A stretch of DNA of 54,341 bases from positions 1 through 54,341 of the forward strand of contig CACESU010000011.1 of assembly GCA_902562285.1 (NCBI GenBank), written 5' to 3'. Position numbers and translations under genes: made by a program. The stretch comes from an uncultured Alphaproteobacteria bacterium (lineage in GTDB: Bacteria; Pseudomonadota; Alphaproteobacteria; Rhodobacterales; Rhodobacteraceae). The notes beneath the pieces were generated by a model, which did not search any database, was not told the DNA's origin, and was given only the letters and a program-made list of their open reading frames with translations. This document shows positions 17,418 through 25,964 of this stretch, piece after piece. Every line of letters starts with the position of its first letter. Position 1 is the first letter of the stretch.

Positions 17418-18329
17418 TTATATATCCCTCACAAGACTATAAAATTCTAAAGGAGTTATAAAAAATTCTAACGTTATTTTTAAACACATAGATAACACCA
17501 GTATAGCTAACAATATTCTTAGTTGCTCTGCTTTTAATCTTATGCCTATTCTAACTCCTAATTGAGCTCCAATTACTCCACCAAATAAAAGTAAAGAGGA
17601 CAATACAATATCAACACTGAAATTTTTTACTGCATGCAAATATGTTGTTACACCTGTCACAAAAATTATTTGAAATAATGAAGTTCCGACTACAACTTTG
17701 GTTGGCATTCCTAAAATATAAATCATAGCAGGTACAATTATGAATCCTCCACCTATACCCATTATTGACGCTAAAATACCTACAAAAAAACCTATGAGCA
17801 CTGCTGGTATGGAACTAATATATAAATTAGACGCCCGAAAACGCATTTTGAGAGGGAGGCCTTGTACCCAGGAGTGATGACGCGTTTTTCTTATTTTTAT
17901 ATTTCTTGATTTATAGCTAAGAGTTTTTAAACTTTCAAAAAACATTATTATTCCTATTACTCCAAGAAAAATAACATAACAAAGTTTTATAATCAGTTCT
18001 AACTGTCCCATACCTTTGAAAATTCTAAATATTTCAACTCCGAAAATAGAGCCTAATACTCCCCCTAAAATCAAAAGAAAGCCCATTTTTAAATCAACAT
18101 TTTTCCTTCTAAAATGCGCTATAGCTCCAGAGAAAGATGCACCAAGTATTTGGTTAGCTTCGCTTGCAACAGCGATAGCCGGGGGGATCCCAATGAAGAA
18201 TAAAAGAGGTGTCATCAAGAAGCCACCACCTACTCCAAACATGCCTGAGAGTATTCCAACAATACCACCTAATCCTATTAATAAGAAAATGTTTACTGAA
18301 ATTTCTGCAATGGGTAGGTAAATTTGCAT
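17418..18329 (-). CDS. TSUP (TauE/SafE) family sulfite/organosulfur exporter
   Basis: A 303-residue inner-membrane protein with about eight hydrophobic helices in two similar halves. Each half begins with the family repeat: GGIVGILSGMFGVGGGFLMTP near the N-terminus and GILASIMGIGGGFIIVPAM in the second half. TSUP proteins move sulfite, sulfoacetate or other small anions. The substrate cannot be read from sequence. The stop is one base before the TIGR02186 start region, so the two form a pair. A 7-2-7 inverted repeat lies just upstream. Confidence 0.9.
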   Translation of the reverse strand: MQIYLPIAEISVNIFLLIGLGGIVGILSGMFGVGGGFLMTPLLFFIGIPPAIAVASEANQILGASFSGAIAHFRRKNVDLKMGFLLILGGVLGSIFGVEIFRIFKGMGQLELIIKLCYVIFLGVIGIIMFFESLKTLSYKSRNIKIRKTRHHSWVQGLPLKMRFRASNLYISSIPAVLIGFFVGILASIMGIGGGFIIVPAMIYILGMPTKVVVGTSLFQIIFVTGVTTYLHAVKNFSVDIVLSSLLLFGGVIGAQLGVRIGIRLKAEQLRILLAILVLSMCLKITLEFFITPLEFYSLVRDI

Positions 18330-18341
18330 TATTTAAACCTG

Positions 18342-18357
18342 GATAAATAGATTTATC
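18342..18357. promoter_or_regulatory. 16-bp inverted repeat upstream of the TSUP gene
   Basis: GATAAATAGATTTATC: perfect 7-bp arms around AG, 13 bp before the TSUP start and 30 bp after the end of the phosphorylase gene. It could be an operator or a small hairpin. Confidence 0.35.
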
Positions 18358-18387
18358 AAAATATATCCAAAATCAATTACGCCTTTA

Positions 18388-19185
18388 TTATATTTTTCGC
18401 AACAAAGATATTATAATATTTGAAAGTTTTTTTTCGCTTAATTTGGCTATTTCCTTGGTTTGTTCATGACTTATGTTTTCCTTACTAAGCCCTGCAGCCA
18501 TATTGGTAATTACTGATATGCCTGCAACTTTTATTTTAAAGTATCTAGCTAATATTACTTCAGGAACAGTTGACATGCCAACTACATCAGCTCCTAAATA
18601 TTGTATAGCTTTAATTTCTGCGGGTGTTTCAAAAGATGGTCCTGAAAACCAGGCATAAACTCCTTCCTTTATTTTTATATTATTTTCATTTCCTGATTCT
18701 AAAATCATGTCATTAATATCTTTATCATAAGCTGAAGTTAAATTCACAAAACGTTCTTCTGAATTTTCTCCTATAAGTGGGTTTAACCCTGAAAAATTTA
18801 TATGATCTTTTATGATCATTATTGAACCAGTAGGTATATTACTTCTTAGTGATCCTGCTGCATTTGTGAGAACAAGTTTTTCAACTCCTAAATCTTTAAG
18901 AATCTTTATAGGGGTTCTCATTGTATCAGCATTTCCATTTTCATAGAAATGTGTTCTACCACTTAAGATAGCGAAAGATTTATTCTTTATGGTACCTATA
19001 ACTAGTTTTCCAGAATGACCTGTCACGGATGGAAGGTTAAAACCATCTATATCATTGTAATCAATAATAATTTTATCTTTTAAAGGTATTACATTACTCA
19101 AGCCAGATCCAAGAATGAATCCGGTTTTTACTACATTAATACCAGCAATTTTTTTAATATCTTTTACTTTTAATTTTGCAGACAT
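18388..19185 (-). CDS. Purine-nucleoside phosphorylase
   Basis: A 265-residue enzyme of the trimeric PNP (PunA/XapA, NP-II) type. GSGLSNVI is the phosphate loop, SGRTHFYENG and TNAAGSLR contact phosphate and ribose, and FSGPSFETPAEIKA and VVGMSTVPEVILARY form the purine pocket. The Asn in ISVITNMAAGLS is the base-recognising residue. It splits purine nucleosides with phosphate into base and ribose-1-phosphate. Its ATG overlaps the stop of the upstream permease by one base, so it is translationally coupled to the importer and its substrate is most likely the imported nucleoside. Confidence 0.93.
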   Translation of the reverse strand: MSAKLKVKDIKKIAGINVVKTGFILGSGLSNVIPLKDKIIIDYNDIDGFNLPSVTGHSGKLVIGTIKNKSFAILSGRTHFYENGNADTMRTPIKILKDLGVEKLVLTNAAGSLRSNIPTGSIMIIKDHINFSGLNPLIGENSEERFVNLTSAYDKDINDMILESGNENNIKIKEGVYAWFSGPSFETPAEIKAIQYLGADVVGMSTVPEVILARYFKIKVAGISVITNMAAGLSKENISHEQTKEIAKLSEKKLSNIIISLLRKI

Positions 19186-20441
19186 TAATTTTCCTTAACA
19201 TAAGCTTTACCTATTGCCTGAGGTGGTTTCGCATTTCCAACTATTCCAGCTACCACAATAATTGTTACCAAATACGGTGCCATGGCTAAAAACTCACTTG
19301 GTATAGGAGTTCTTAATATAGCTAATTTTTGCTGTAGTGAATCTGCAAAGCCAAATAGAAGAGCAGCGAATAGTGCCCCAATAGGATGCCAACGTCCAAA
19401 AATCATAGCAGCTAGTCCAATAAATCCTCTACCACCAGTCATCCCTTCATCAAATCTTCCAACGCTACCAAGGGTAAACCATGCACCCCCAAACCCAGCA
19501 ATCATTCCGCCCATGATTACATGAATAAATCTAGTTTTAATAACGCTTATGCCAAGAGTTTCAGCAGCTTTTGGATGTTCTCCTACTGCTCTTGCTCTTA
19601 AACCATAAGCAGTTTTAAATAAATAATATGTACTTATAATCACAATAAAAATACAAAAGTATACAAATATATTCTGCTTAAAAAACACCGAGCCTAAAAC
19701 AGGAATTTCGCTAAGAAAAGGTATATGTATTGATTTAAAAATTGGTGCATCATTTAGCTCAGGATTACTTTTTAATAAGTGGTTTGTTAAAAAGCTTGTA
19801 ATTCCAAGGACAAAAATGTTAATTGCAACTCCAGCAATTATTTGGTCTACACGAAAAGTTACAACCAGTGCTGCTAATATGAACCCGAACCCTCCCCCTA
19901 CTAAAATAGCTAAAATTAATCCAATTAAATTACCAAAAATAGAGCCAAAAAGAGCTCCAGCAAATGCACCTGCTAACAGCATTCCTTCTATACCAATGTT
20001 TATTACAGCTACTCTTTCACACATTATTCCTGCCATTGCAGCTAAAGCAATTGGAACTGCTCTTACTACAGTGGCTTGTAACATTCCAGTTAGGGAAAAT
20101 GATTTACCTGCTGTTGCCCAAACTAAAAAAGCTGCTATTGCCAAAAAAAAGCTTAAGGCCATAAAGATTGTAAAATTTTTGGGGGCTTTAATAATTATTC
20201 TGCCACCAAAAAAAGCAATTAATAATGCTGATACACCAATAAAACTATGGGCTGGTAAAATTAAATTTGGAAGAGCAAATGGATCAGTTGGTCTTGATAG
20301 TCTAAATGTTGCCTGTCCTTCAACACCATGGCCAAAAAATAAATAAATAAGACTTCCAAAAAAAATTAGAGATAATCCAATTATCATGGACTTTTTGGTT
20401 TTAATATTATCAATTTTATTGTTATTTAAATTGTTCATCAT
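19185..20441 (-). CDS. Nucleoside ABC transporter permease 2 (BMP type)
   Basis: A 418-residue inner-membrane permease with about ten hydrophobic helices. NIGIEGMLLAGAF and the segment RAVGEHPKAAETLGISVIKTRFIHVIMGG are the permease coupling features of the BPD_transp_2 / NupQ family. The first ~50 residues form an extra Asn/Lys-rich head with its own helix. It pairs with the permease encoded 9 bp upstream. Two adjacent Met codons at the start leave a 3-bp ambiguity. It most resembles the nucleoside (guanosine) importers of other bacteria. Confidence 0.9.
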   Translation of the reverse strand: MMNNLNNNKIDNIKTKKSMIIGLSLIFFGSLIYLFFGHGVEGQATFRLSRPTDPFALPNLILPAHSFIGVSALLIAFFGGRIIIKAPKNFTIFMALSFFLAIAAFLVWATAGKSFSLTGMLQATVVRAVPIALAAMAGIMCERVAVINIGIEGMLLAGAFAGALFGSIFGNLIGLILAILVGGGFGFILAALVVTFRVDQIIAGVAINIFVLGITSFLTNHLLKSNPELNDAPIFKSIHIPFLSEIPVLGSVFFKQNIFVYFCIFIVIISTYYLFKTAYGLRARAVGEHPKAAETLGISVIKTRFIHVIMGGMIAGFGGAWFTLGSVGRFDEGMTGGRGFIGLAAMIFGRWHPIGALFAALLFGFADSLQQKLAILRTPIPSEFLAMAPYLVTIIVVAGIVGNAKPPQAIGKAYVKEN

Positions 20442-20450
20442 TTAGTAATC

Positions 20451-21539
20451 TTATTTAAAAACCCAAGGAAACAATTTTCTTATCAAAATTGGAGCTGCAA
20501 TAAATATTATAATCAAAGCTTGAATAACTGTAATTAGGTCTAGACTTACATCTGCGGAAACTTGCATTGCTCTTCCTCCAGCTATTAGAGCTCCAAAAAG
20601 TATACTAGAAAATAGTACTCCAATTGGGTGTGCTCGACCTAACAAAGCTACTGCAATTGCGTCAAATCCAATACCGGCGGAAAAACCAGGTGTGGCTCTC
20701 CCTAAGATTCCAGATATTTGAGTAGCTCCAGCAAGCCCTGCCAAGAGACCCGCCAAACTCATTGCAATTATTATAGTCATTGAAGAATTTATCCCACCAT
20801 ATTTTGATGCATCTAAGTTCTTACCTACGGCTCTAAATTCATATCCAATAGTTGTATGAAAAATTAACCAATATACAAAAATTACAGCTACTATAGCTAT
20901 AATAAATCCCATATGCACTCTCAGATTTGGATCTAAATAATTTAAAATTCTTGGTAATTCTGCTGTTTCAAAAATTGATTTTGATATAGGATCATTTCTT
21001 CCTTCTTTTTGTATAGCAGGCATTCTGAGAAAAAAATCAAGTAATCTGTAGGCAATTAAATTTAGCATAATAGTAGTAATAACTTCATGAGCTCCGGTTG
21101 TGGCTTTAAGCCATCCTGAAATAAAAGCATAACAAGCGCCTAAAAACGCACCAGCTAAAAGAAGAAATAGTAAGTGAAGAAAAAAAGGTAATTGAAAACT
21201 AAAACCTATTACAACAGCTGCTATACCACCAAGTATAATTTGTCCTTCTGCTCCTATATTAAATAATCCTGCTCTAAAACCTACAGCTATTCCTAAAGCG
21301 GCAAAAATTAATGGTGTTGCAGCAGTAAATGTTTCCGATATAGCTGATAACGAACCAAAAGAGCCAGTAAACAATGCTACTAATGCTGTTAGTGCTATTT
21401 GAGTACTTGACCCAGAGACAATTAATAATAGTAAACCTAGGAATATAGCCAATAAAGTTGCAATAACTGGTATAAGAATAATTTCTTGAATAGTTTCACG
21501 TTTAGAAAAATAATTACTTAAATAAATAAAAAATTTCAC
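20451..21539 (-). CDS. Nucleoside ABC transporter permease 1 (BMP type)
   Basis: A 362-residue hydrophobic permease of the same BPD_transp_2 family (NupP type). FNIGAEGQIILGGIAAVVIG and RAVGKNLDASKYGGINSSMTI match the family loops that contact the ATPase. A long hydrophilic loop at about 160-200 (RMPAIQKEGRNDPISKS) faces the periplasm, as in NupP. It lies 2 bp after the ATPase gene and 9 bp before the second permease. Confidence 0.9.
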   Translation of the reverse strand: MKFFIYLSNYFSKRETIQEIILIPVIATLLAIFLGLLLLIVSGSSTQIALTALVALFTGSFGSLSAISETFTAATPLIFAALGIAVGFRAGLFNIGAEGQIILGGIAAVVIGFSFQLPFFLHLLFLLLAGAFLGACYAFISGWLKATTGAHEVITTIMLNLIAYRLLDFFLRMPAIQKEGRNDPISKSIFETAELPRILNYLDPNLRVHMGFIIAIVAVIFVYWLIFHTTIGYEFRAVGKNLDASKYGGINSSMTIIIAMSLAGLLAGLAGATQISGILGRATPGFSAGIGFDAIAVALLGRAHPIGVLFSSILFGALIAGGRAMQVSADVSLDLITVIQALIIIFIAAPILIRKLFPWVFK

Positions 21540-21541
21540 TA

Positions 21542-23041
21542 TTAATTTACCCCAGCCATCGCAAGTCCAATTGTATTTGGGTCTGCATTAGATGGAAATT
21601 CTGCAATTACTCTACCTTCATAGAATACGATTATTCTATCTGATAAAGCAATAATTTCGTCTAATTCAGTGGAATTCAATAATACTCCAATTCCTTTGTT
21701 TCTAGCCATAACAATTTGATTATGGATATATTCTATTGATCCAACATCAACACCACGTGTCGGTTGAGATGCTATAAGAAGATTAATTGATCTTGACATC
21801 TCTCTACCAATTAAAAGTTTTTGTTGGTTTCCTCCTGATAATTTATCTGCACTTATTTCTTCTGAGTTTGTTCTTACATCAAATTTTTCAATAATCCTTT
21901 TTGCTTCTTCTTTTGCATTAGACCAATTTAAAGCGATATTATTTGAAAATGTTTTTTCGTAATAGGTATTAAGGATAATATTCTCAGTTAAAGAAAAATC
22001 ACCAATTAGCCCTTGTTTCTGTCTATCTTCTGGTATGTGTCTAACTCCTAGTTGATGAATTTTTCTTGGTGAAAAATTTTTGCATTCTTTACCAAAATAA
22101 GAAATTTTTCCACTTGATATTTTTCTTAGTCCAGTAACTGCTTCAATGAATTCCGTTTGACCATTTCCTTGAACACCAGCAATACCTAGAATTTCATTTT
22201 GATGCAGTCTTAAGTCAACATTTGATAATAAAGGTTCTTTATTATCTGATAAAATACTTAAATTATTTACTTCTAATAACACCTCTCCTTTTTCTATATT
22301 TTGTCTTGTGGTCTTAAGATTTACTTTTCTACCAACCATTAGTTCTGCTAATTTCTTCTTATTAGTTTTTTTTGGAAGTTCTTCTCCCACAATTTTCCCA
22401 CTTCTCAAAACATTTATACGGTCACATATCTCTAATACTTCATGTAATTTATGAGTTATAAAGATGATAGCCTTCCCAGCCTTTTTTAAGTTTTTAATTA
22501 TTTCAAAAAATTCTACTACCTCTTGTGGTGTAAGGACTGCAGTAGGTTCATCAAAAATCAAGATCTCGGCATCTCGAAATAATATTTTTATTATTTCAAC
22601 TCTTTGTTGTATTCCAACGGGTAATTTTTCAATTAGTTGGTCAGGATCAACATCCAAATTATATTCTGAACTTATTTTTAATATTTTTTCTTTAGCATTA
22701 GTTAGATCTATTTTATTAAATATAGTTGTAGGCTCAGTACCCAAGATTATGTTTTCTGTAACTGAAAAAACTGGCACCAACATGAAATGTTGATGAACCA
22801 TTCCTACACCATTTTGATTAGCTTCTCTAGGATTATCAAATTCCTTTAATTTATCATTAATTAATATTTTGCCACTATCAGGTTTATATAAACCAGTCAA
22901 TATATTCATTAACGTAGTTTTGCCAGCACCGTTTTCACCAAGCAAACCTAAGATTTCACCTCGGTCAACGATTAAATTTATTTTTGAATTAGCTTTAACT
23001 GGGCCGAAACTTTTACTGATTTCATTTAACTTTAATTTCAC
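21542..23041 (-). CDS. Nucleoside ABC transporter ATP-binding protein (two ABC domains)
   Basis: A 499-residue fused dimer of ABC domains, as in NupO/RbsA-type proteins. In domain one, GENGAGKT (35-42) is Walker A, LPVGIQQRVEI the signature and ILIFDEPTAVLT Walker B. In domain two, GVQGNGQTEF replaces a normal Walker A and LLIASQPTRGVD lacks the usual Glu, while LSGGNQQKLLIGREM is a full signature. This asymmetry is normal for the family, so one composite site is catalytic. It drives the two neighbouring permeases. Confidence 0.94.
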   Translation of the reverse strand: MKLKLNEISKSFGPVKANSKINLIVDRGEILGLLGENGAGKTTLMNILTGLYKPDSGKILINDKLKEFDNPREANQNGVGMVHQHFMLVPVFSVTENIILGTEPTTIFNKIDLTNAKEKILKISSEYNLDVDPDQLIEKLPVGIQQRVEIIKILFRDAEILIFDEPTAVLTPQEVVEFFEIIKNLKKAGKAIIFITHKLHEVLEICDRINVLRSGKIVGEELPKKTNKKKLAELMVGRKVNLKTTRQNIEKGEVLLEVNNLSILSDNKEPLLSNVDLRLHQNEILGIAGVQGNGQTEFIEAVTGLRKISSGKISYFGKECKNFSPRKIHQLGVRHIPEDRQKQGLIGDFSLTENIILNTYYEKTFSNNIALNWSNAKEEAKRIIEKFDVRTNSEEISADKLSGGNQQKLLIGREMSRSINLLIASQPTRGVDVGSIEYIHNQIVMARNKGIGVLLNSTELDEIIALSDRIIVFYEGRVIAEFPSNADPNTIGLAMAGVN

Positions 23042-23072
23042 AGGTTTGTTTCGTCCCAGTTTTTTATAAAAT

Positions 23073-24101
23073 TTATTTATTCATTACGATAGAACCGGAT
23101 ATAATTGCTTTACGTATTTCTTCTATTTCTGCAGAAAGATCACTTGACACTACATTGGCTAGTGAATGGTATGGAGCAAGTCCAACTCCATTGTTTTCAA
23201 GAGTTCCAACTATCACGCCACCAGAAAAGTTGCCTGATTTAACTTCTTCAATAACACTTAAGGTTGTTACGTCCATATGCTTCAAAATTGATGTAAGGTA
23301 TACTTCTTTTCTAGTTGGATCAGTCATAGTCATATCTGCGTCAACACCAATTATCTTTAGTTTATCACTCCCTAATTCGGCTGCTAATGAAGCTGAACCT
23401 AATCCAACAGGTCCTGCAACTGGTAAAACAATATCTGCTCCCTCGTCATAAAGGTTTTGAGCAAAGGCTCTACCGTCATCTAGAGAATCGAAATTATTTG
23501 TAAATAATCCATCTCTAGCATCTGGATCCCACCCTAGCACTTGAACATTTGTGCCTTTCACCTTGTTGTAGTGTTTAACTCCCCAAGCAAAGCCATCCAT
23601 AAAAGCAGTTACTGGAGGTATATTTATTCCTCCAAATGTTCCAACCATACCAGTTTTACTTACACCAGCTGATAAATATCCAGCTAAAAAGGCTGCTTGA
23701 TCTGTTGCAGAAACTTGACCTTTTACGTTTGCAAGAGTTGGATCATATGCAAAGTCAATAATTGTAAATTTTGTGTCAGGATATGCTTCAGCAGCATTTT
23801 TTGTAGCTTCGCCCATCATAAAACCAACTGCAACAATAATATCGCAACCAGCACTAACCATAGAATTTAAATGTGGTTCATAATCAGTTTCTGCTTTTGA
23901 TTCTAGTAATTTTGAGTCTATACCGTGTTTAGCTACGGCATCTTGAACCCCTTTCCAAGCTGTTTGGTTAAAACTCTTATCATCAACTCCACCTACATCA
24001 GTTACTTGACAAGCTGTAAATGCGTTAGCCGAGTTTATTGCCATAAGTAGCAAACCAGCGAATGCTCCACTTGATATTTTTAATAGTTTCTTAAGTTTCA
24101 T
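23073..24101 (-). CDS. BMP-family nucleoside substrate-binding protein
   Basis: A 342-residue periplasmic protein. Its signal peptide (KKLLKISSGAFAGLLLMAI, cleavage near ANA/FT) has no lipobox at the cleavage point, so it is probably soluble in the periplasm. TDVGGVDDKSFNQTAWKGV and AVGFMMGEATKNAAEAYP are standard for BmpA/PnrA/Med proteins, in which the Asp and Asn of DDKSFN bind the nucleoside. It is the first gene of the importer operon, with a good promoter just upstream. I infer purine nucleosides as substrate because PNP is in the same operon. Confidence 0.92.
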   Translation of the reverse strand: MKLKKLLKISSGAFAGLLLMAINSANAFTACQVTDVGGVDDKSFNQTAWKGVQDAVAKHGIDSKLLESKAETDYEPHLNSMVSAGCDIIVAVGFMMGEATKNAAEAYPDTKFTIIDFAYDPTLANVKGQVSATDQAAFLAGYLSAGVSKTGMVGTFGGINIPPVTAFMDGFAWGVKHYNKVKGTNVQVLGWDPDARDGLFTNNFDSLDDGRAFAQNLYDEGADIVLPVAGPVGLGSASLAAELGSDKLKIIGVDADMTMTDPTRKEVYLTSILKHMDVTTLSVIEEVKSGNFSGGVIVGTLENNGVGLAPYHSLANVVSSDLSAEIEEIRKAIISGSIVMNK

Positions 24102-24125
24102 TTCTAGTCCTCATAAATCTTTTTA

Positions 24126-24154
24126 ATAATATCTAATTATTAAACTTTTGTTAA
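24126..24154 (-). promoter_or_regulatory. Candidate promoter of the nucleoside import operon
   Basis: On the minus strand TTAACA (24154-24149), a 17-bp spacer and TATTAT (24131-24126) lie 24 bp before the BMP start. The 106-bp gap holds no operator I can recognise. Confidence 0.5.
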
Positions 24155-24207
24155 TTGGGTGCAATAAAAAGAATTTAGTTTGCCAATATATTTAAAATAT
24201 TTATTTT

Positions 24208-24648
24208 TTAGCTCAAAAATTTTTCCATTAAAATAGCATTTACTTTTTTATTTTTTAAGATTTTATAATAATTTTTTCTTACACCAAACTTTTTGAAACC
24301 TACTTTTTTATATAAATGCAAAGCAATCAGGTTATTTGAAGCAACTTCCAAAAAAATTTTTTTGCAATTAGATTTCATCAACAACTCTTCAAGCTCATTT
24401 AGAATTAAAAATCCAATACCATGATTTTGGTATTCTGGTATTATTGCCATAGTAATTATTTCCGCATCTTCTTTATTAATACTAAAAATACAAAATCCTT
24501 TATTTTTTTTATAAATATATGATATAAAGGGATTTATTAATAAAGAGAAAATAAATCTTGAAGAAAACCTTAAGTTCTGTTGATTAAAACTTTTTAAATG
24601 TATATTTGAAAATTCATCTGCTAGAGATTTTAGAACTTTATTTTCCAT
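24208..24648 (-). CDS. rimI: GNAT N-acetyltransferase, RimI-like
   Basis: A 146-residue GNAT protein. IITMAIIPEYQNHGIGFLIL contains the acetyl-CoA loop (Q/RxxGxG/A), and FLEVASNNLIALHLYKKVGFKKFGVRKNYY is the C-terminal part typical of RimI, which acetylates the N-terminus of ribosomal protein S18 or related targets. It lies 4 bp after tsaB, the usual alphaproteobacterial partner. It is the last gene of the glnD-to-rimI run. The N-terminal part is divergent, so a different acetyltransferase target is possible. Confidence 0.85.
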   Translation of the reverse strand: MENKVLKSLADEFSNIHLKSFNQQNLRFSSRFIFSLLINPFISYIYKKNKGFCIFSINKEDAEIITMAIIPEYQNHGIGFLILNELEELLMKSNCKKIFLEVASNNLIALHLYKKVGFKKFGVRKNYYKILKNKKVNAILMEKFLS

Positions 24649-24652
24649 TAAT

Positions 24653-25306
24653 TTATAAAAATTTGGGAGCTGGTTCTAGAGGTAATTTTGCGTCAGGTTC
24701 TTTTACATAAATAGGTGAAGGCATAAGTCCATTAGTATCTAAATCCTTAAGACAAAAACCTAATTCTGATGCTTTAGAAATGCTTGTTTCTTTTCCATAG
24801 TTCAACCCCAATTTTTGTGAAATTGTTAAAGCATGATCACCAGAAATAATTGTGTCTTTAGCATATTTGGTATTAAGTATTTTAATTAAATTTTCTTCAA
24901 TAGGATCTGAAATGGGTTTTTTTTTAATAAACATCTGGGTGTAGAACAAATTTTCTCTTGTACTAATAATTCCTAATGTTGGAAGGTCAGAATCAATTAA
25001 AGTTTGAAATCTATTAATTCCAAAGCACTTTATATTCAAAGCAAAAGCGATACCTTTTGCAAAAGATATTCCTACTCTAATACCAGTAAAATTACCTGGC
25101 CCAACACCCACAGTAATACAATCTAAGTCATGCATTCCAAGATTTGCTTGTAAAAGTGAATTATCTAATAATTCTATTATTTGTTCAGAAGGTTTCTCAT
25201 CCTTTTTGGTAGAAATTTCTGACACAACATCGTTAGAATTAATAATAGCTATGGAGTATAATGGGTGTACTGTATCTATTGCCAATATAGTCTTAAAATT
25301 AGGCAT
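24653..25306 (-). CDS. tsaB: tRNA threonylcarbamoyladenosine biosynthesis protein TsaB
   Basis: 217 residues of the ASKHA-fold TsaB family, which scaffolds TsaD in making t6A37 in ANN-decoding tRNAs. LAIDTVHPLYSIAII is the opening strand motif, and ITVGVGPGNFTGIRVGISFAKGIAFAL is the family hallmark. The C-terminal half is shorter and divergent, as expected for TsaB, which has no metal site. It sits between the Nfu-type gene (11 bp) and rimI (4 bp). Confidence 0.93.
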   Translation of the reverse strand: MPNFKTILAIDTVHPLYSIAIINSNDVVSEISTKKDEKPSEQIIELLDNSLLQANLGMHDLDCITVGVGPGNFTGIRVGISFAKGIAFALNIKCFGINRFQTLIDSDLPTLGIISTRENLFYTQMFIKKKPISDPIEENLIKILNTKYAKDTIISGDHALTISQKLGLNYGKETSISKASELGFCLKDLDTNGLMPSPIYVKEPDAKLPLEPAPKFL

Positions 25307-25317
25307 TATTATTAAGT

Positions 25318-25878
25318 CTAAGCTGCGATTGGTCTAACTTCCTGCACTTCTGGTATAAAATGTTTTAAGAGATTCTCTATACCCATTTTTAATGTCATTG
25401 TTGAAGATGGACAACCTGCACATGCACCCTGCATGTGAAGATAAACAATTCCTGCTTCATACCCATGGAAAGTGATATCACCACCATCTTGAGCAACTGC
25501 TGGTCTAACACGAGTATCAAGTAATTCTTTAATTTTATTTACTATTTCTGCATCAGGTCCATCATGTTCAATATGATTATTTTGCGTGGCCTCCTCGAGA
25601 AGTGTAGGTTCACCTGATTGAAAATGCTCAAGAATAACACCTAATATTGCTGGTTTAATATGTTCCCACTCAGTATCGCTGTCCTTCGTCACAGTAATAA
25701 AGTCAGATCCAAAAAATACACCACATACTCCTTCAACACTAAAAATTCTTTGTGCTAATGGGGATATATCTGAATTTTCTCTAGAAGGAAAATCAGCAGT
25801 TCCATTCTGCATAACTGTATGCCCAGGAAGGAATTTAAGAGTTGCAGGATTTGGTGTGGACTCTGTTTGTATAAACAT
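25318..25878 (-). CDS. Nfu-type Fe-S cluster carrier protein (NifU C-terminal domain)
   Basis: A 186-residue protein with an N-terminal Nfu_N domain (FIQTESTPNPATLKFLPG) and a C-terminal NifU domain from about 112. C153 and C156 in GACAGCPSSTMTLK would bind a [4Fe-4S] cluster at a dimer interface. It is the mitochondrial NFU1-like architecture rather than the E. coli NfuA one. It delivers clusters to enzymes such as lipoyl synthase or respiratory proteins; clients include the SdhB and aconitase types of enzymes. Its promoter carries a perfect iron control element, so iron regulation by Irr is likely. Confidence 0.94.
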   Translation of the reverse strand: MFIQTESTPNPATLKFLPGHTVMQNGTADFPSRENSDISPLAQRIFSVEGVCGVFFGSDFITVTKDSDTEWEHIKPAILGVILEHFQSGEPTLLEEATQNNHIEHDGPDAEIVNKIKELLDTRVRPAVAQDGGDITFHGYEAGIVYLHMQGACAGCPSSTMTLKMGIENLLKHFIPEVQEVRPIAA

Positions 25879-25903
25879 TTATTTTTACTCCAATTTAGTT
25901 AAA

Positions 25904-25932
25904 AGTATGCAACATTAATAAAAAAATATCAA
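25904..25932 (-). promoter_or_regulatory. Candidate promoter of the Nfu-type gene
   Basis: On the minus strand TTGATA (25932-25927), a 17-bp spacer and CATACT (25909-25904) are placed 25 bp before the start codon. The iron control element lies directly upstream of the -35. Confidence 0.5.
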
Positions 25933-25938
25933 TCAAAA

Positions 25939-25955
25939 TTTAGAATCTTTCTAAA
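25939..25955. promoter_or_regulatory. Iron control element (Irr box)
   Basis: TTTAGAATCTTTCTAAA is a perfect inverted repeat, TTTAGAA-N3-TTCTAAA, identical to the consensus described for Irr binding in Alphaproteobacteria. It is centred near -50 relative to the likely start of the Nfu-type transcript. An irr gene is present at 48340-48756. Confidence 0.85.
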
Positions 25956-25964
25956 CTAGATTTT

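Noticed and set aside
19816-20346. 176-residue open frame opposite the permease gene
   Set aside because: It is the antisense shadow of a well-supported ABC permease, with a composition rich in Ile, Pro and Ala typical of such shadows.
16637-24101. A recently transferred island
   Set aside because: Base composition and codon use look the same as in the flanking genes, and no integrase, tRNA end or direct repeat is visible.
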